Part shown: one piece after another, positions 1 to 9,709 of the stretch | Numbering within the stretch: the stretch's first letter is position 1 | How the letters are laid out: each line of letters begins with the position of its first letter | Source of the DNA: Ochromonadaceae sp. CCMP2298 | Lineage: Eukaryota; Sar; Synurophyceae; Ochromonadales; Ochromonadaceae | DNA: 25,456 bases | Reading direction: 5' to 3' | Assembly (NCBI GenBank): GCA_026770595.1 | Contig: MU633747.1 | Location: 1 to 25,456, forward strand | Notes under the pieces: model-generated | What the model saw: the letters and a program-made list of their open reading frames with translations, nothing else | The model's database searches: none | Told to the model about the DNA's origin: nothing | Made by a program: the position numbers and the translations under genes

Positions 1-453
1 TCTCTTCTTCAGAGCCTCAGCCACAGCCAGATCCTTGGTGGTGGAAAGCTCCTCCGCCATGTTCAACATGATCTTGTGGTACTCGGACGGCTCCTCATCT
101 AGACCAGACAAGTTCGCGCCCTCCGAAGAGATGCCCTTCAGCTCCAGGATCTCCTTCATCTCGCGCTTGAAGTGAGTCTGCAGAGCCGTGTACGAGATGT
201 TCAGCTCCTCGAACATGGGCCGCCCCTTGAGATTGGACAGGACTTTGGTCCACTTGTCCTTCATCAGACAGTCCTTCGTGGTCTTGTAGGCCAGATCACT
301 CACTACTTGATTCGCGAGAGCCATGAGCGCAGGCTCCGTCCACTTGAATTTGCACACCTTCTCCTTCGCCGCGGGCGGGGGCGGGGGGGGGCTGATGTAA
401 AGCGAACCCTCGGTGCGACGCACAGAGATGGCAAGAGCGACGGGCAGGGACAT
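1..453 (-). CDS. Partial Myb/SANT-like (trihelix-like) protein, 3' end off window
   Basis: The minus strand is open from an ATG at 453-451 to the left edge (151 codons, no stop), so the C-terminus is missing. The protein starts MSLPVALAISV, has a proline run at about residues 22-27, then a charged helical region. That region has tryptophans at about residues 38 and 68 (WTEPALMALANQVV and KDKWTKVLSNL) and then YTALQTHFKREMKEIL. This W-x(about 30)-W followed by a third basic helix resembles the Myb/SANT or trihelix folds used by DNA-binding and transposon-associated proteins. The family call is inference from spacing only. After the domain comes an acidic stretch (LDEEPSEYHK). Codon use is GC-rich like the neighbouring real genes, which supports coding. 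A nine-G run at 383-391 encodes part of the proline run and is a possible sequencing-error site, although the frame is intact. Confidence 0.6.
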   Translation of the reverse strand, partial: MSLPVALAISVRRTEGSLYISPPPPPPAAKEKVCKFKWTEPALMALANQVVSDLAYKTTKDCLMKDKWTKVLSNLKGRPMFEELNISYTALQTHFKREMKEILELKGISSEGANLSGLDEEPSEYHKIMLNMAEELSTTKDLAVAEALKKR

Positions 454-614
454 CGTAGCGTTCACTTGTAAAGAAGTGTGCAAGAAGATACTGCTCTGCC
501 CCGCTTGAATTTCAAACCGTATCAATGCTTTTGGCGTGTGAGAGCCCGTCAAATGTTCGGGTAAGATCGTCGCCAAACTAATATTTTTTTCGATCAAAAG
601 CGTCTATTCTAGTG

Positions 615-646
615 GAAAAGTTGCGTCATTTCTGACGCAACTTTTC
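615..646. repeat. Perfect 14-bp inverted repeat with 4-base loop
   Basis: GAAAAGTTGCGTCA (615-628) is followed by TTTC and its exact reverse complement (633-646). It lies 162 bases upstream of the left gene's start codon, so it is promoter-side rather than a 3' terminator. It contains the half-site TGACG / CGTCA, which resembles bZIP/CREB-type half-sites; that reading is inference. Confidence 0.7.
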
Positions 647-690
647 ATGCAGTTTTGCGTACAGCCATATTTTTTGTCTCACGCTGATTT

Positions 691-806
691 GGCGCCGAAT
701 GAGGAAAGCTGCCTCTCATCAAAAAACACACACGCCACCTGTGGCTCAGAAGTTTCATCATTCGGCGCCCAAAGGGAAACAAGAGCTCATCAAAAAACAC
801 ACACGC
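691..806. repeat. Paired short inverted (12 bp) and direct (21 bp) repeats
   Basis: GGCGCCGAATGA at 691-702 is repeated as an exact reverse complement at 758-769. A 21-bp direct repeat beginning CTCATCAAAAAACACACACG lies at 715-735 and again at 786-806. Between them GCCACCTGTGGC (734-745) is a short palindrome. The first inverted arm overlaps TTTGGCGC (688-695), which matches the E2F consensus TTTSSCGC. Function is unknown. Confidence 0.6.
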
Positions 807-833
807 TAGTACAAAAATGCACGTCAACTACTG

Positions 834-1136
834 TAGGGTTATGAGCCGAGTCCGGGATAGACCGACCTTTCGAGATAGACCGACCTTCGGCAAAGGTCGA
901 CCGCCGTTTCTCGACAGACCCGACCTTTGATAATTCCCATAATCCCAGGGGGATTCCCCGGGGAATCCCCAAGGAACATTGGAATTCCCATATTCCTAGG
1001 GGGAATTCCCCAGGGGAATATGGGAATCCCCCCCCTGGGATCATCGGATTAATAGACCGACATAGACCGACCTAGACCGACCGAAAACCCATGGACCGAG
1101 GTCGACCCGTGAAAACAATGTCGGCTCATAACCCTA
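834..1136. mobile_element. MITE-like non-autonomous element with 16-bp terminal inverted repeats
   Basis: The ends TAGGGTTATGAGCCGA (834-849) and TCGGCTCATAACCCTA (1121-1136) are exact reverse complements. If the outermost TA on each side is a duplicated target, the element is a 14-bp-TIR transposon with a TA target-site duplication, as in Tc1/mariner MITEs. There is no coding capacity. The interior carries repeated TAGACCGACC units near both ends (about 857-888 and 1052-1081). The centre (about 931-1040) is built from nested palindromic AATTCCC / GGGAAT and ATTCCCC / GGGGAAT blocks, so a single strand would fold strongly. ACGTCAAC also occurs on both sides (821-828 and 1137-1144), but the left copy is five bases away from the terminus. 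Transposon identity is inferred from structure alone. Confidence 0.6.
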
Positions 1137-1188
1137 ACGTCAACAGCACCCTCCCCCTCTCGGTTAGATTCGGTCATGGCATGGCGGG

Positions 1189-1234
1189 CGAAACGTAACT
1201 TACGGGCAGGGAGCGAACGTAACTTACGGGCAGG
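1189..1234. repeat. Tandem 24-bp repeat with CGTAACTTACG near-palindrome
   Basis: AACGTAACTTACGGGCAGG occurs at 1192-1210 and again exactly at 1216-1234, each preceded by GCGA. Each unit holds CGTAA-C-TTACG, a dyad that could be a dimeric transcription-factor site. The pair lies about 200 bases upstream of the copine start. The regulatory role is inference. Confidence 0.5.
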
Positions 1235-1435
1235 CAAAACCCATTTATTGTGGCTGTGAACCACTCCAATGACCTTCCTAGCTGTATTTCGACCTCGCCG
1301 AACTGCTCCAAAGATCGAACCGCTTGGAAGAAGCTTCAACCAGTTCTGCTCGGATCTTGTGCCACAAACGCTGTTGTGAGCCCACAACCCATCCTCGCCT
1401 CCGCACCTGTATTCACCCACCACCCGCTCGAGACA

Positions 1436-3667
1436 ATGCCGATCGACGCTTGCATAGAGAAGGTCGACATCTTCCTGTCGGCCAGGGACCTGGCGCAGAC
1501 CCAAATGTTGAGCAAGACGGACGCGTTCGCGGTGCTGTTTAAGAAGAATGGTCAAACTGGTCAGTTGGAGAGAGTGGGAACAACACCTGTCATCAAGGAC
1601 ACGGCAAGCCCTGACTGGTCCAAGGGCTTCAGCATGAATTACATGTTCGAGGTCGCTCAGCAGGTGAGGATTATCTGCTGTCCGTGATGCGAACCTGCCA
1701 CGTGCCTCTTAACAAACCTCAACAATGGCCACTCCCAGATTACGATCCAGATTTACCAGTGGAGCGACGGCAAGCCCCTGGAAAACTTGACGCAGCACAC
1801 TCTCCTTGGAGAGACGGTCTTCATGCTGGCCAACCTGATCACCGCGCCTCACCAGAAGCTGTCGCCCAGCCTGGTCAACGGCAAGAACAAGTGAGTGCCG
1901 TTCGACAGTTTGGGAACCAAGGTCCTCAAACTTCACGCTGACACTCTCCTGCTCAATTTCTCCACCTTCTCCACGTAGGGGGTCACTCGAGATCCGCGCC
2001 GAGTCCCAGGCCAACACCCGGGACCTCTTCTGCGTCGCCTTCAAGGGAACTAAGCTGGCAAACAAGGACGGCTTCTTCGGCACCTCCGACCCCTTCCTCG
2101 TCATATCGCGCATGAACGAGGACGGAACCCAGACCGTTGTCCACAAATCGACGAAGATCGACAACTCCCTGAATCCAATTTGGGCCCTCACAAAGATCCC
2201 GATGACTTCTCTGTGCAATGGGGACATCTACCGGCCCCTGAAGATCGAGGTACGTTTACGTCATCAGTCATCTATGCAAAAGGGTATCAATCGTTCACAA
2301 GGCCAGTCGTATGCCGTTTCCCCTGCACATCTAATCACTTTCTCTGAACTTTTTTTTGCCATCGACATACCAGATTTTCGACTGGGACAGCAACGGCAAG
2401 CACGACACCATGGGGTCGGTGGACACCTCGGTGAACGAGATGCTCACTTCTGGAGATGCGCCTATGCCTGTTATCGAGGCGGCGAAGGTGTCGAAGAAGA
2501 GCTACAAGGGTTCTGGGCACTTGCTCGCAACCCGTGCCTCCATCGAGCACAGACCCACCTTCACTGATGTAAGCCAGCCCCCACCACAATGTGTAACCCC
2601 TTCATGTCGAACAATCACACACCGACACTAACACACACACATCAACACACCTCACTCCACCCTGCAGTTTATCGCTGGCGGCTGCGAGATTAACTTGCTC
2701 ACTGCCATCGACTTCACGGGCTCCAACGGCGACCCCGAAATGCCCACGTCCCTGCACAACACCCAGGGGCAGCCGAACCCCTACCAGAGCACCATCGCCG
2801 CAGTTGGTCAGATTCTGGACGTGTACGACACTGACAAAATGTATCCCGTGTTTGGCTTTGGGGCCAAAGTGCGCAAGCCTGACGGCTCTATGTCCGTCTG
2901 CCAGCACTGCTTCCCTGTCTACGGGGGCGGCGTGGAGGTGCAGGGCGTCGAGGGCATTCTGCAGGCGTACAAGGACGCCGTGAACACCGTCTACTTCTCC
3001 GGCCCTACTCTCTTCCAGCCCCTGATCGATGCGTCGTCAGCCATCGTGAGTGGCTACAACTGCACCCAGGAGAAGCAGAAGTACGCCATCCTGCTGATCA
3101 TCACGGACGGATCGATCAACGACATGAATGCCACCAAGGCAGCTATCATCAAAGCATCCGCCCTGCCCATGTCCGTGATCATCATCGGCGTGGGCAGTGA
3201 CGACTTCTCCAGCATGAGAGAGCTGGACGGTGATGGGGCTTTGCTCAGCATTGCGGGGAAAACCGCCGAGAGAGACATCGTTCAATTTGTTGCGTAAGGG
3301 TTTCCCTGCACACACCCATATACTCATGCACTGATGCTCATGTACTCGTGTCTGTATCACTGATGTGATGTGATGTATCATGTACTCGAATATGATGCGT
3401 TCACATGTCTCTGCACTGATCTGACCTCTCTGCTTCACCCCACTCTCCTTGTAGTCGCGGCAACCTGGGCAACTCGGAGCTCACTGAACAAGTTCTAGCG
3501 GAGGTAAGTGCAACGAAGTCCGATGCATCCTACTCATTCTCTCACTAACTCGCTTTCCCTTCCCATTCCCTACCCAATCCCTGCCAATTCCCTGCCCCAA
3601 AAAGGTCCCCGATCAACTGCTGCGGTACATGGAAGCCCACAACATCTTGCCCAATAAGGTGGATTAA
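1436..3667 (+). CDS. Copine (two C2 domains plus copine/vWA domain)
   Basis: Copines are cytosolic proteins that move to phospholipid membranes on calcium rise. Seven exons are read: 1436-1663, 1739-1890, 1979-2249, 2374-2568, 2668-3293, 3455-3503 and 3605-3667. All introns are GT-AG and phases agree, giving 527 residues, the usual size for the family. C2A spans about residues 1-125, C2B about 128-280 (calcium-loop motifs DGFFGTSDPF and FDWDSNGKHD), and the copine/vWA domain about 283-515. That domain has the MIDAS-like DFTGSNG (Asp297, Thr299, Ser301) and TDG (Asp429). The frame is open further upstream to an ATG at 1250, but alignment of MPIDACIEKVDIF with usual copine N-termini favours 1436. 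In C2A the loop that normally reads YDxD reads YQWSD, so calcium binding there may be weakened. An AATAAA follows at 3749. Confidence 0.93.
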
Positions 3668-3748
3668 TGTCCAAGAACCAGTGCTGGGTTTTGGGGAATG
3701 TCACCCCCCTGTCACACCGTAACTAAGTTAGTACTGTAGTGGATTCAC

Positions 3749-3754
3749 AATAAA
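3749..3754 (+). terminator. AATAAA polyadenylation signal of copine gene
   Basis: AATAAA lies 82 bases after the copine stop codon in an AT-rich context, as expected for a eukaryotic cleavage/polyadenylation signal. Confidence 0.55.
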
Positions 3755-3945
3755 TTTTAAATTATACCGTTTTTAAACGCCACTAACAGGAATACTTTTC
3801 ACATATCACTCATGTGAGGAGGAACAAGCAAGTTTTGTCACAATTATTACCAATTACACACTCAATCGATGTGCAATGGGTGTTTTAATGTACCAAACTT
3901 CTATCAGAAGTCAGCACAAACCTATTCTAGACGAAATATAAGGAG

Positions 3946-3996
3946 ATCCGTGTAGATCAGTTGGCGATAATTCGCGCCAATTGAAGAAACACGGAT
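3946..3996. repeat. Nested inverted repeat (cruciform-like)
   Basis: Outer arms ATCCGTGT (3946-3953) and ACACGGAT (3989-3996) enclose inner arms TTGGCG (3961-3966) and CGCCAA (3975-3980), with nearly equal 7- and 8-base spacers. The inner arm includes TTGGCGCGAA on the minus strand (3980-3971), an E2F-like sequence. It could be a regulatory dyad or a relic of a small transposable element. Confidence 0.45.
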
Positions 3997-4309
3997 TTTT
4001 TCGACAAAAAAAATAGTGTTTTGGCCCCTTCCGTTCCGGACATTGTCATTTTTACCCCATGATGGGACCCACCCATCACTGGTGGACTCCCAAAATTCCA
4101 AAAGCACCAAGCAGGTCAGATTTTCATTTTGAGATTGAGATTTTTGCATTGCGCGATTCTAGTTACAGTTCTGAGCCGCCTGCCTTACAATAGCGTTGGT
4201 CTCCCTCACAATTGAACTGGACTGAGAAAGCGGCGCCTGACATCGCTGGTGACGTTGACTCAATCGTGCGCTGGCGCTCTGTTCACTCGCTCTTCGAGTT
4301 TTCTTCGCA

Positions 4310-7300
4310 ATGGTACTCATCCGATCTCTTACAAGTAAGATCAGCCTCCGGGGGTTGGGGAATGTGAGAAGTGTGAGCATGCTGGGCGCGGGGTCGCCCA
4401 TCCTGAAGAAGGCGACGGGTGCTGCCTCTATGATGCGCAGGTACGTGAACACCAATAGCGGCACGGACCGCTCCGACCGGCAGCTGAAGGCCATCCTCAC
4501 CCTCGAGGACGGCTCTGTGTTCGAGGGCATATCCTTCGGGGCGGAGAAGGCTATTAATGGCGAGGTTGTGTTCAGCACGGGCATGGTGGGCTACACGGAG
4601 AGTCTCACGGATCCCTCGTATCGCGGCCAGGTGAGCCACTGCGCCTGTGTGTCTATGCGCCTGTGCAACTACGAGTCCCTTGTTCCGATATTCCGATGCT
4701 CCTTGTTCCGACGTCCCGATGCACTTGTGCAACCTCTGCTTTACTCACTCCTGACTAACATTGCTCAAAACTCCGTCCCTCGTGCCTTATGCTCCTATGT
4801 GTTTTCTTGCTGATGTTGCCATCAGATGCTGACCCTGACCTTCCCCATGGTGGGCAACTACGGCGTGCCCTCTGACACGATCATCGACAAGCACGGTCTG
4901 CTGGCGGCCTTCGAGAGCGACCGGATCCACGCCTCTGCTTTGATTGTGCAAGACTATTCGTACACCTACTCGCACTGGGACGCCAAGATGTCCCTCAGCC
5001 AGTGGCTCAAGCAGGAGGGCATTCCAGGCATCCACGGCATCGACACGCGCATGCTGACCAAGAAGATCCGCTCGAAGGGGTCTATGCTGGGCAAGATCGA
5101 GTTCGCGGAGCACAAGATCGAAATGGCGGACCCCAACACACGAAACCTGGTTGCAGAGGTGTCCACCAAGGAGGTCAAGTACTACGGCAAGGGCAACCCG
5201 ATCAAGATCCTGGCCGTGGACTGTGGCATGAAGTACAACATCATCCGCATGCTGGTCAACCGCGGCGCGGAGGTGAAGCTGGTCCCCTGGGACTACAACC
5301 TGTACGACGACCTGGCCAACTGCGACGGCGTGTTCATCTCCAACGGGCCCGGAGACCCTACCATGTGCGAGAAGACCATCTCGGAGTTGACCAAGGTGAT
5401 CAACGCCAAGGGTGACCTGCTCAAGCCCGTCTTCGGAATCTGCCTAGGCAACCAGCTGCTGGCCCTCGCCGCCGGTGCGAAGACCGAGAAGCTGCCTTTC
5501 GGCAACCGCGGCCAGAACCAGCCTGTGCTGAACACGGAGACCGGGGAGTGCTACATCACCCCCCAGAACCACGGGTACGCAGTGATGGACGCGTCGCTGC
5601 CTGCGGGCTGGCGCACGCTCTTCACGAACGCTAACGACGGCACCAACGAGGGCATCGTGCACACGGACAAGCCCTTCTTTACCGCCCAGTTCCACCCCGA
5701 GGCCAACGGCGGACCCACCGACACCGCCTTCCTGTTCGACGTCTTCCTAGACGCGGTGAGGAACAAGACACAAAAACTGGACTTCAAGCATACCCGCAAG
5801 CCCAAGCCCCACTGCGCGGAGTTCAAGAAGGTGTTGCTGCTGGGCTCGGGCGGTCTGTCTATCGGCCAGGCGGGCGAGTTCGACTACAGTGGGTCACAGG
5901 CGATCAAGGCACTGAAGGAGGGGGGTCTGGAGGTCATCCTTATGAACCCCAATATCGCATCAGTGCAGACCAACGTGGGCTCGGGCGACGGCAAGGCGGA
6001 CCAGGTCTTCTTCCTGCCCGTCACGGCGGAGTACGTGGAGGAGATCCTAAAGAGGGAGCGCCCCGACGGTATCCTTATTTCTATGGGCGGGCAGACGGCG
6101 CTCAACTGCGGCGTGGAGCTGTATAACAGCGGCATTCTGGAGAAGTACGGAGTGAGGGTGATGGGCACACCGGTGGAGACTGTTATCGCCACAGAGGATC
6201 GTGAGATCTTCAACCAAAAGTTGGGCGAGATTGGGGAGAAGATCGCTCAGTCGAAGACAGCAAACACTATTGAGCAGGCCAAGGTGGTGGCGAAGGAGAT
6301 CGGGTACCCGGTGATGATCCGCGCTGCCTACGCATTGGGCGGCCTAGGCTCAGGCATCTGCAATACGGAGGCCATTTTGGTGGAGAAGAGTCAGATCGCT
6401 TTGGCGCTCAGCCCGCAGATATTAGTGGAGAAGTCTCTACTGGGCTGGAAGGAGCTGGAGTACGAGGTGGTGAGGGACGCGGCAGATAACTGCATCACTG
6501 TGTGCAATATGGAGAACTTCGATCCCCTAGGCGTGCACACGGGGGACTCCATCGTGATAGCGCCCAGTCAGACGCTTTCTAACCGCGAGTACCATATGCT
6601 GCGCGATACGGCCATCAAGGTGGTGCGCCACCTGGGCGTGGTGGGAGAGTGCAACATCCAGTACGCCCTGGACCCGCACTCGCTCGACTACTGCATCATC
6701 GAGGTGAACGCGCGCCTCTCCCGCTCCTCAGCGCTGGCCTCCAAGGCCACCGGCTACCCCCTAGCCTTCGTGGCTGCCAAGATCGCTATGGGAGTGACCC
6801 TGCCCGAGATCGTGAACAGCGTTACGGGCGTCACCCAGGCATGCTTCGAGCCCTCGCTGGACTACGTGGTGACCAAGATGCCCCGCTGGGATCTGTCTAA
6901 GTTCGAAGGCGTCTCGCAGCTGATCGGCACGTCGATGAAGAGCGTGGGAGAGGTTATGGCCATCGGCCGCACATGGGAGGAGTCGATCCAGAAGGCTGTG
7001 CGCATGGTGGATCCCAACACGAAGGGCTTCCAGGCTAAGGGGGCGGTCCTCTCCCGCGAGGCTGTCCTGTCCGAGCTCGAGAAGCCCACAGACAAGCGTA
7101 TATTTGCTATCGCGCAGATGCTGGAGAGCGGCGACATGACTCCTGAGGAGATCACCAAGCACACCAACATCGACCCCTGGTTTATCGCTCGACTGGCGAA
7201 AATCTCGAAGTACGGCAACGAGAAGCGGGGGCAGGAGCTGACCGCCTTCACGGATAAGGAGATGCTGGCCGGAAAGCAGCTGGGGTTCTCCGACGTGCAG

Positions 7301-9097
7301 ATTGCGGACTTGCTGATGAAGGGGGGCGAGAAGGTGACGGAGGCGGAGGTGAGGCAGCAGCGGCTGAATGCCAACATCAAGCCCTTTTCTAAGCAGATCG
7401 ACACGCTGGCTGCCGAGTACCCCGCTCAGACCAACTACCTCTACATGACCTACCACGCATCCGAGGACGACGTCGCGGGGGACTCCAAGTCCACCATTGT
7501 GCTGGGCAGCGGCTCCTACCGCATCGGCTCATCCGTCGAGTTCGACTGGTGCGGCGTGTCGACCATCCGCGCTTTGCGGCAAATGGGCCACCGCTCCACG
7601 ATGATCAACTACAACCCCGAGACGGTCTCCACCGACTACGACGAGTGCGACCAGCTGTACTTCGAGGAACTCTCCAAGGAGCGCGTGATGGACATCTACC
7701 AGAAGGAGAATGCCGTGGGCGTAGTGGTCAGCATGGGCGGGCAGATCCCCAACAACCTCGCCCTGCCCCTGCACCATGCAGGCATCAAGTGCCTCGGCAC
7801 ATGCCCTATGCAGATCGACCGCGCGGAGGACAGGGAGAAGTTCTCGCGCATCATCGACGACCTAGGGCTGCAGCAGGCGGCCTGGCGCGAGTTGGCAGAC
7901 GTCACCTCTGCGCTGCTCTTCGCGGACAAGGTGGGCTACCCAGTGCTCGTGCGCCCCTCCTACGTGCTCTCCGGGGCCGCCATGAACGTAGCCTACAACT
8001 CCGACCGCCTAGCCGAGTACCTCATGGAGGCCACAGGAGTGTCCCCCGACCACCCCGTGGTCATCTCTAAGTTCATCCTCGGTGGGCGCGAGATTGAGAT
8101 GGACGGGATCGGCAAGGACGGCGTCATCATGGGCTGCGCCATCCACGAGCACGTGGAGAACGCCGGCGTGCACTCAGGCGACGCTACGCTCATGCTGCCC
8201 ACGCAGACGGTGTCTGAGTACACCCTGGCGCGCATCGAGGCGGCCACGATAAAGATCGTCAAGGAGCTGCACATCACCGGGCCTTTCAACATCCAGTACA
8301 TCTGCAAGGACTCGGACGTGCTGGTGATCGAGTGCAACCTGCGCGCCTCTCGCTCCTTCCCCTTCGTGTCCAAAACCATGGGCGTGGACTTTATTGAGGC
8401 CGCCACTAGACTGATGGTGGACGAAGACGTCTCCCACATGAACCTGCCCAACATCGGCACCCGCAACAGACCCTCCGGCTATGTCGGCGTTAAGGCACCT
8501 ATGTTCTCCTTCACCCGCCTGGGGGGCGCGGACCCCGTTCTGGGCGTGGAGATGGCCTCCACGGGTGAGGTGGCCTGCTTCGGCATCGACAAGCACGAGG
8601 CCTTCCTGAAGGCGTTGGTGTCTACGGGCTTCAAGATCCCCCAGAAGAAGATCGCCGTCACGGTGCCCAAGGATCTGCTCGAGGAGGTGGTGCACCATGT
8701 GTGGATTCTGCACGAATTGGGCTACGAGCTGTACGCGACTGCGGAGACCTACCCCTACCTGCAGATGAAGAACATCCCCTGCACGCTGATGCACTACGCG
8801 AACTCCGAAGAGACGCCCAACGTGAAGTCGATGATCGCCAACAAGGAGATAGACCTGGTGGTCAACCTGCCCACGTCCTCCAGCGTGGAGCTGAAGAACA
8901 ATTTCCTCACCCGCCGCACAGCAGTGGACTACGGCGTGCCCCTGCTCAACAACGCGCAGCTGTTCAAGATGTTCGCAGAGGCGCTCAAGAAGGAGAGGGA
9001 GGGCAAGCTGCAGTTTACGGAGGCCGCCAGTCTGTTCGACTACTACGCCAAGGAGAAGCCCAACGAGACCTGGACCAGCCCCACAGAGTTCCACTAG
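4310..9097 (+). CDS. Carbamoyl-phosphate synthetase, glutamine-dependent fused form, probably mitochondrial
   Basis: It makes carbamoyl phosphate from bicarbonate, two ATP and glutamine/ammonia nitrogen. Exons 4310-4630 and 4826-9097 join in phase at a GT-AG intron, giving 1530 residues. Order: presequence-like N-terminus (residues 1-50, eight Arg/Lys and no Asp/Glu), small-subunit domain, class I glutamine amidotransferase with nucleophile Cys313 (GICLGNQ) and His397/Glu399 (FHPE), first ATP-grasp half from about 442 ([20 protein letters not shown]), second half from about 996 ([18 protein letters not shown]), and C-terminal allosteric MGS domain from about 1369. No dihydroorotase or aspartate transcarbamoylase is fused, so it resembles CPS I/III rather than the pyrimidine CAD protein. 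Cys313 argues for glutamine use, unlike mammalian CPS1, which has lost this cysteine. Urea-cycle rather than pyrimidine role is inference from architecture, presequence and the urease next door. Confidence 0.95.
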
Positions 9098-9709
9098 ACC
9101 TCTGTTCGCCCCGTTCGTAGCCGGACAGAATATTCATCGCGCGTGTCGCTGATTTTCGTATTGACCTAATCGTGCTGTTGATATTGATGGAATTCGGAAG
9201 CGACTAATTTTGAATGCATGATGGGATTAAAAATTTAAATAAGTAAACAATTGGTGCGAATCCTGGTCTGCTGGTTACGATCTGGGAATTTCTCGGATTC
9301 AAGGATTGGATTCTGGTTATGACCAAGGCAAGGATAATGGTGACCGGGATTTTTTGTTGGAGGTGTCTTTTTTGGTGACACTTTTGATCAACATGCTGCC
9401 AACCCCAACCCCAGGATGATACGCAGTGAATGTGCAAGAAGAATTCGTCAAAAAGCAAGAAGAGTTCGTCAAAAAGCAAGAAGAATTCGTACAAATAATA
9501 ATTTTGTGGGCTGTCAACAACAAAAACACCCCCTAAAAAGCCAAGGGGTGTCAAGAATGGATTCAAGGAAAATGGGAGGAACCCTTCCAGGACTTGCCAC
9601 AGAATTTCCAGTTTCTCCACTCACCTCCACCGACAATCTGAGCTTCCTGGAGGCAAGGTGTTGAAGTCCAAGTCCCGCAGCCCCCCAGCGCACTTGCAGT
9701 CCCGCGACC
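9098..9709. other. Intergenic between synthetase and urease
   Basis: The 612-base spacer is AT-richer than the genes and carries a 21-bp tandem repeat (9434-9490) and a short ACACCCC / GGGGTGT dyad (9526-9532 and 9545-9551). No canonical AATAAA was found after the synthetase stop. ORFs on the minus strand here arise from the repeat and are not convincing. Confidence 0.55.
9434..9490. repeat. 21-bp tandem repeat, 2.7 copies
   Basis: Units start at 9434, 9455 and 9476, each beginning GCAAGAAGA(A/G)TTCGT. The second copy has one A-to-G change and the third is cut after 15 bases. The period is a multiple of three, but no credible gene reads through it. Confidence 0.7.

Larger units (their letters stand above)
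454..1435. other. Repeat-rich spacer between divergent genes
   Basis: This 982-base spacer separates the start of the left minus-strand gene from the copine start, so it should hold both promoters. No convincing gene is present. It contains a perfect hairpin (615-646), a 12-bp inverted pair and a 21-bp direct repeat (691-806), a 303-bp element with terminal inverted repeats (834-1136) and a tandem pair of CGTAACTTACG motifs (1189-1234). No clear TATA box was seen. Confidence 0.7.
3668..4309. other. Intergenic: copine 3' region and synthetase promoter
   Basis: These 642 bases hold the copine polyadenylation signal (3749-3754), an AT-rich stretch, a nested inverted repeat (3946-3996) and the presumed promoter of the downstream synthetase. 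ORFs here are short and lack domain-like composition; no gene is supported. Confidence 0.6.

Noticed and set aside
821-1144. ACGTCAAC on both sides of the MITE-like element as an 8-bp target-site duplication
   Set aside because: The left copy is separated from the terminal repeat by five bases (TACTG) whereas the right copy is adjacent; the TA dinucleotide is a better duplication candidate.
1250-1435. Upstream in-frame ATG at 1250 as copine start
   Set aside because: The added 62 residues resemble no copine N-terminus, and the ATG at 1436 begins where family members normally start.
1049-1555. 168-codon minus-strand ORF across the MITE-like element and copine exon 1
   Set aside because: It spans an inverted-repeat end, tandem repeats and antisense copine coding sequence, and has no coherent domain.
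6761-7456. 231-codon minus-strand ORF opposite the synthetase
   Set aside because: Antisense shadow of the conserved ATP-grasp coding sequence.
8174-9094. 306-codon minus-strand ORF opposite the synthetase
   Set aside because: It is the antisense shadow of a strongly conserved coding exon in GC-rich DNA, with His/Leu/Val-biased composition and no family resemblance.
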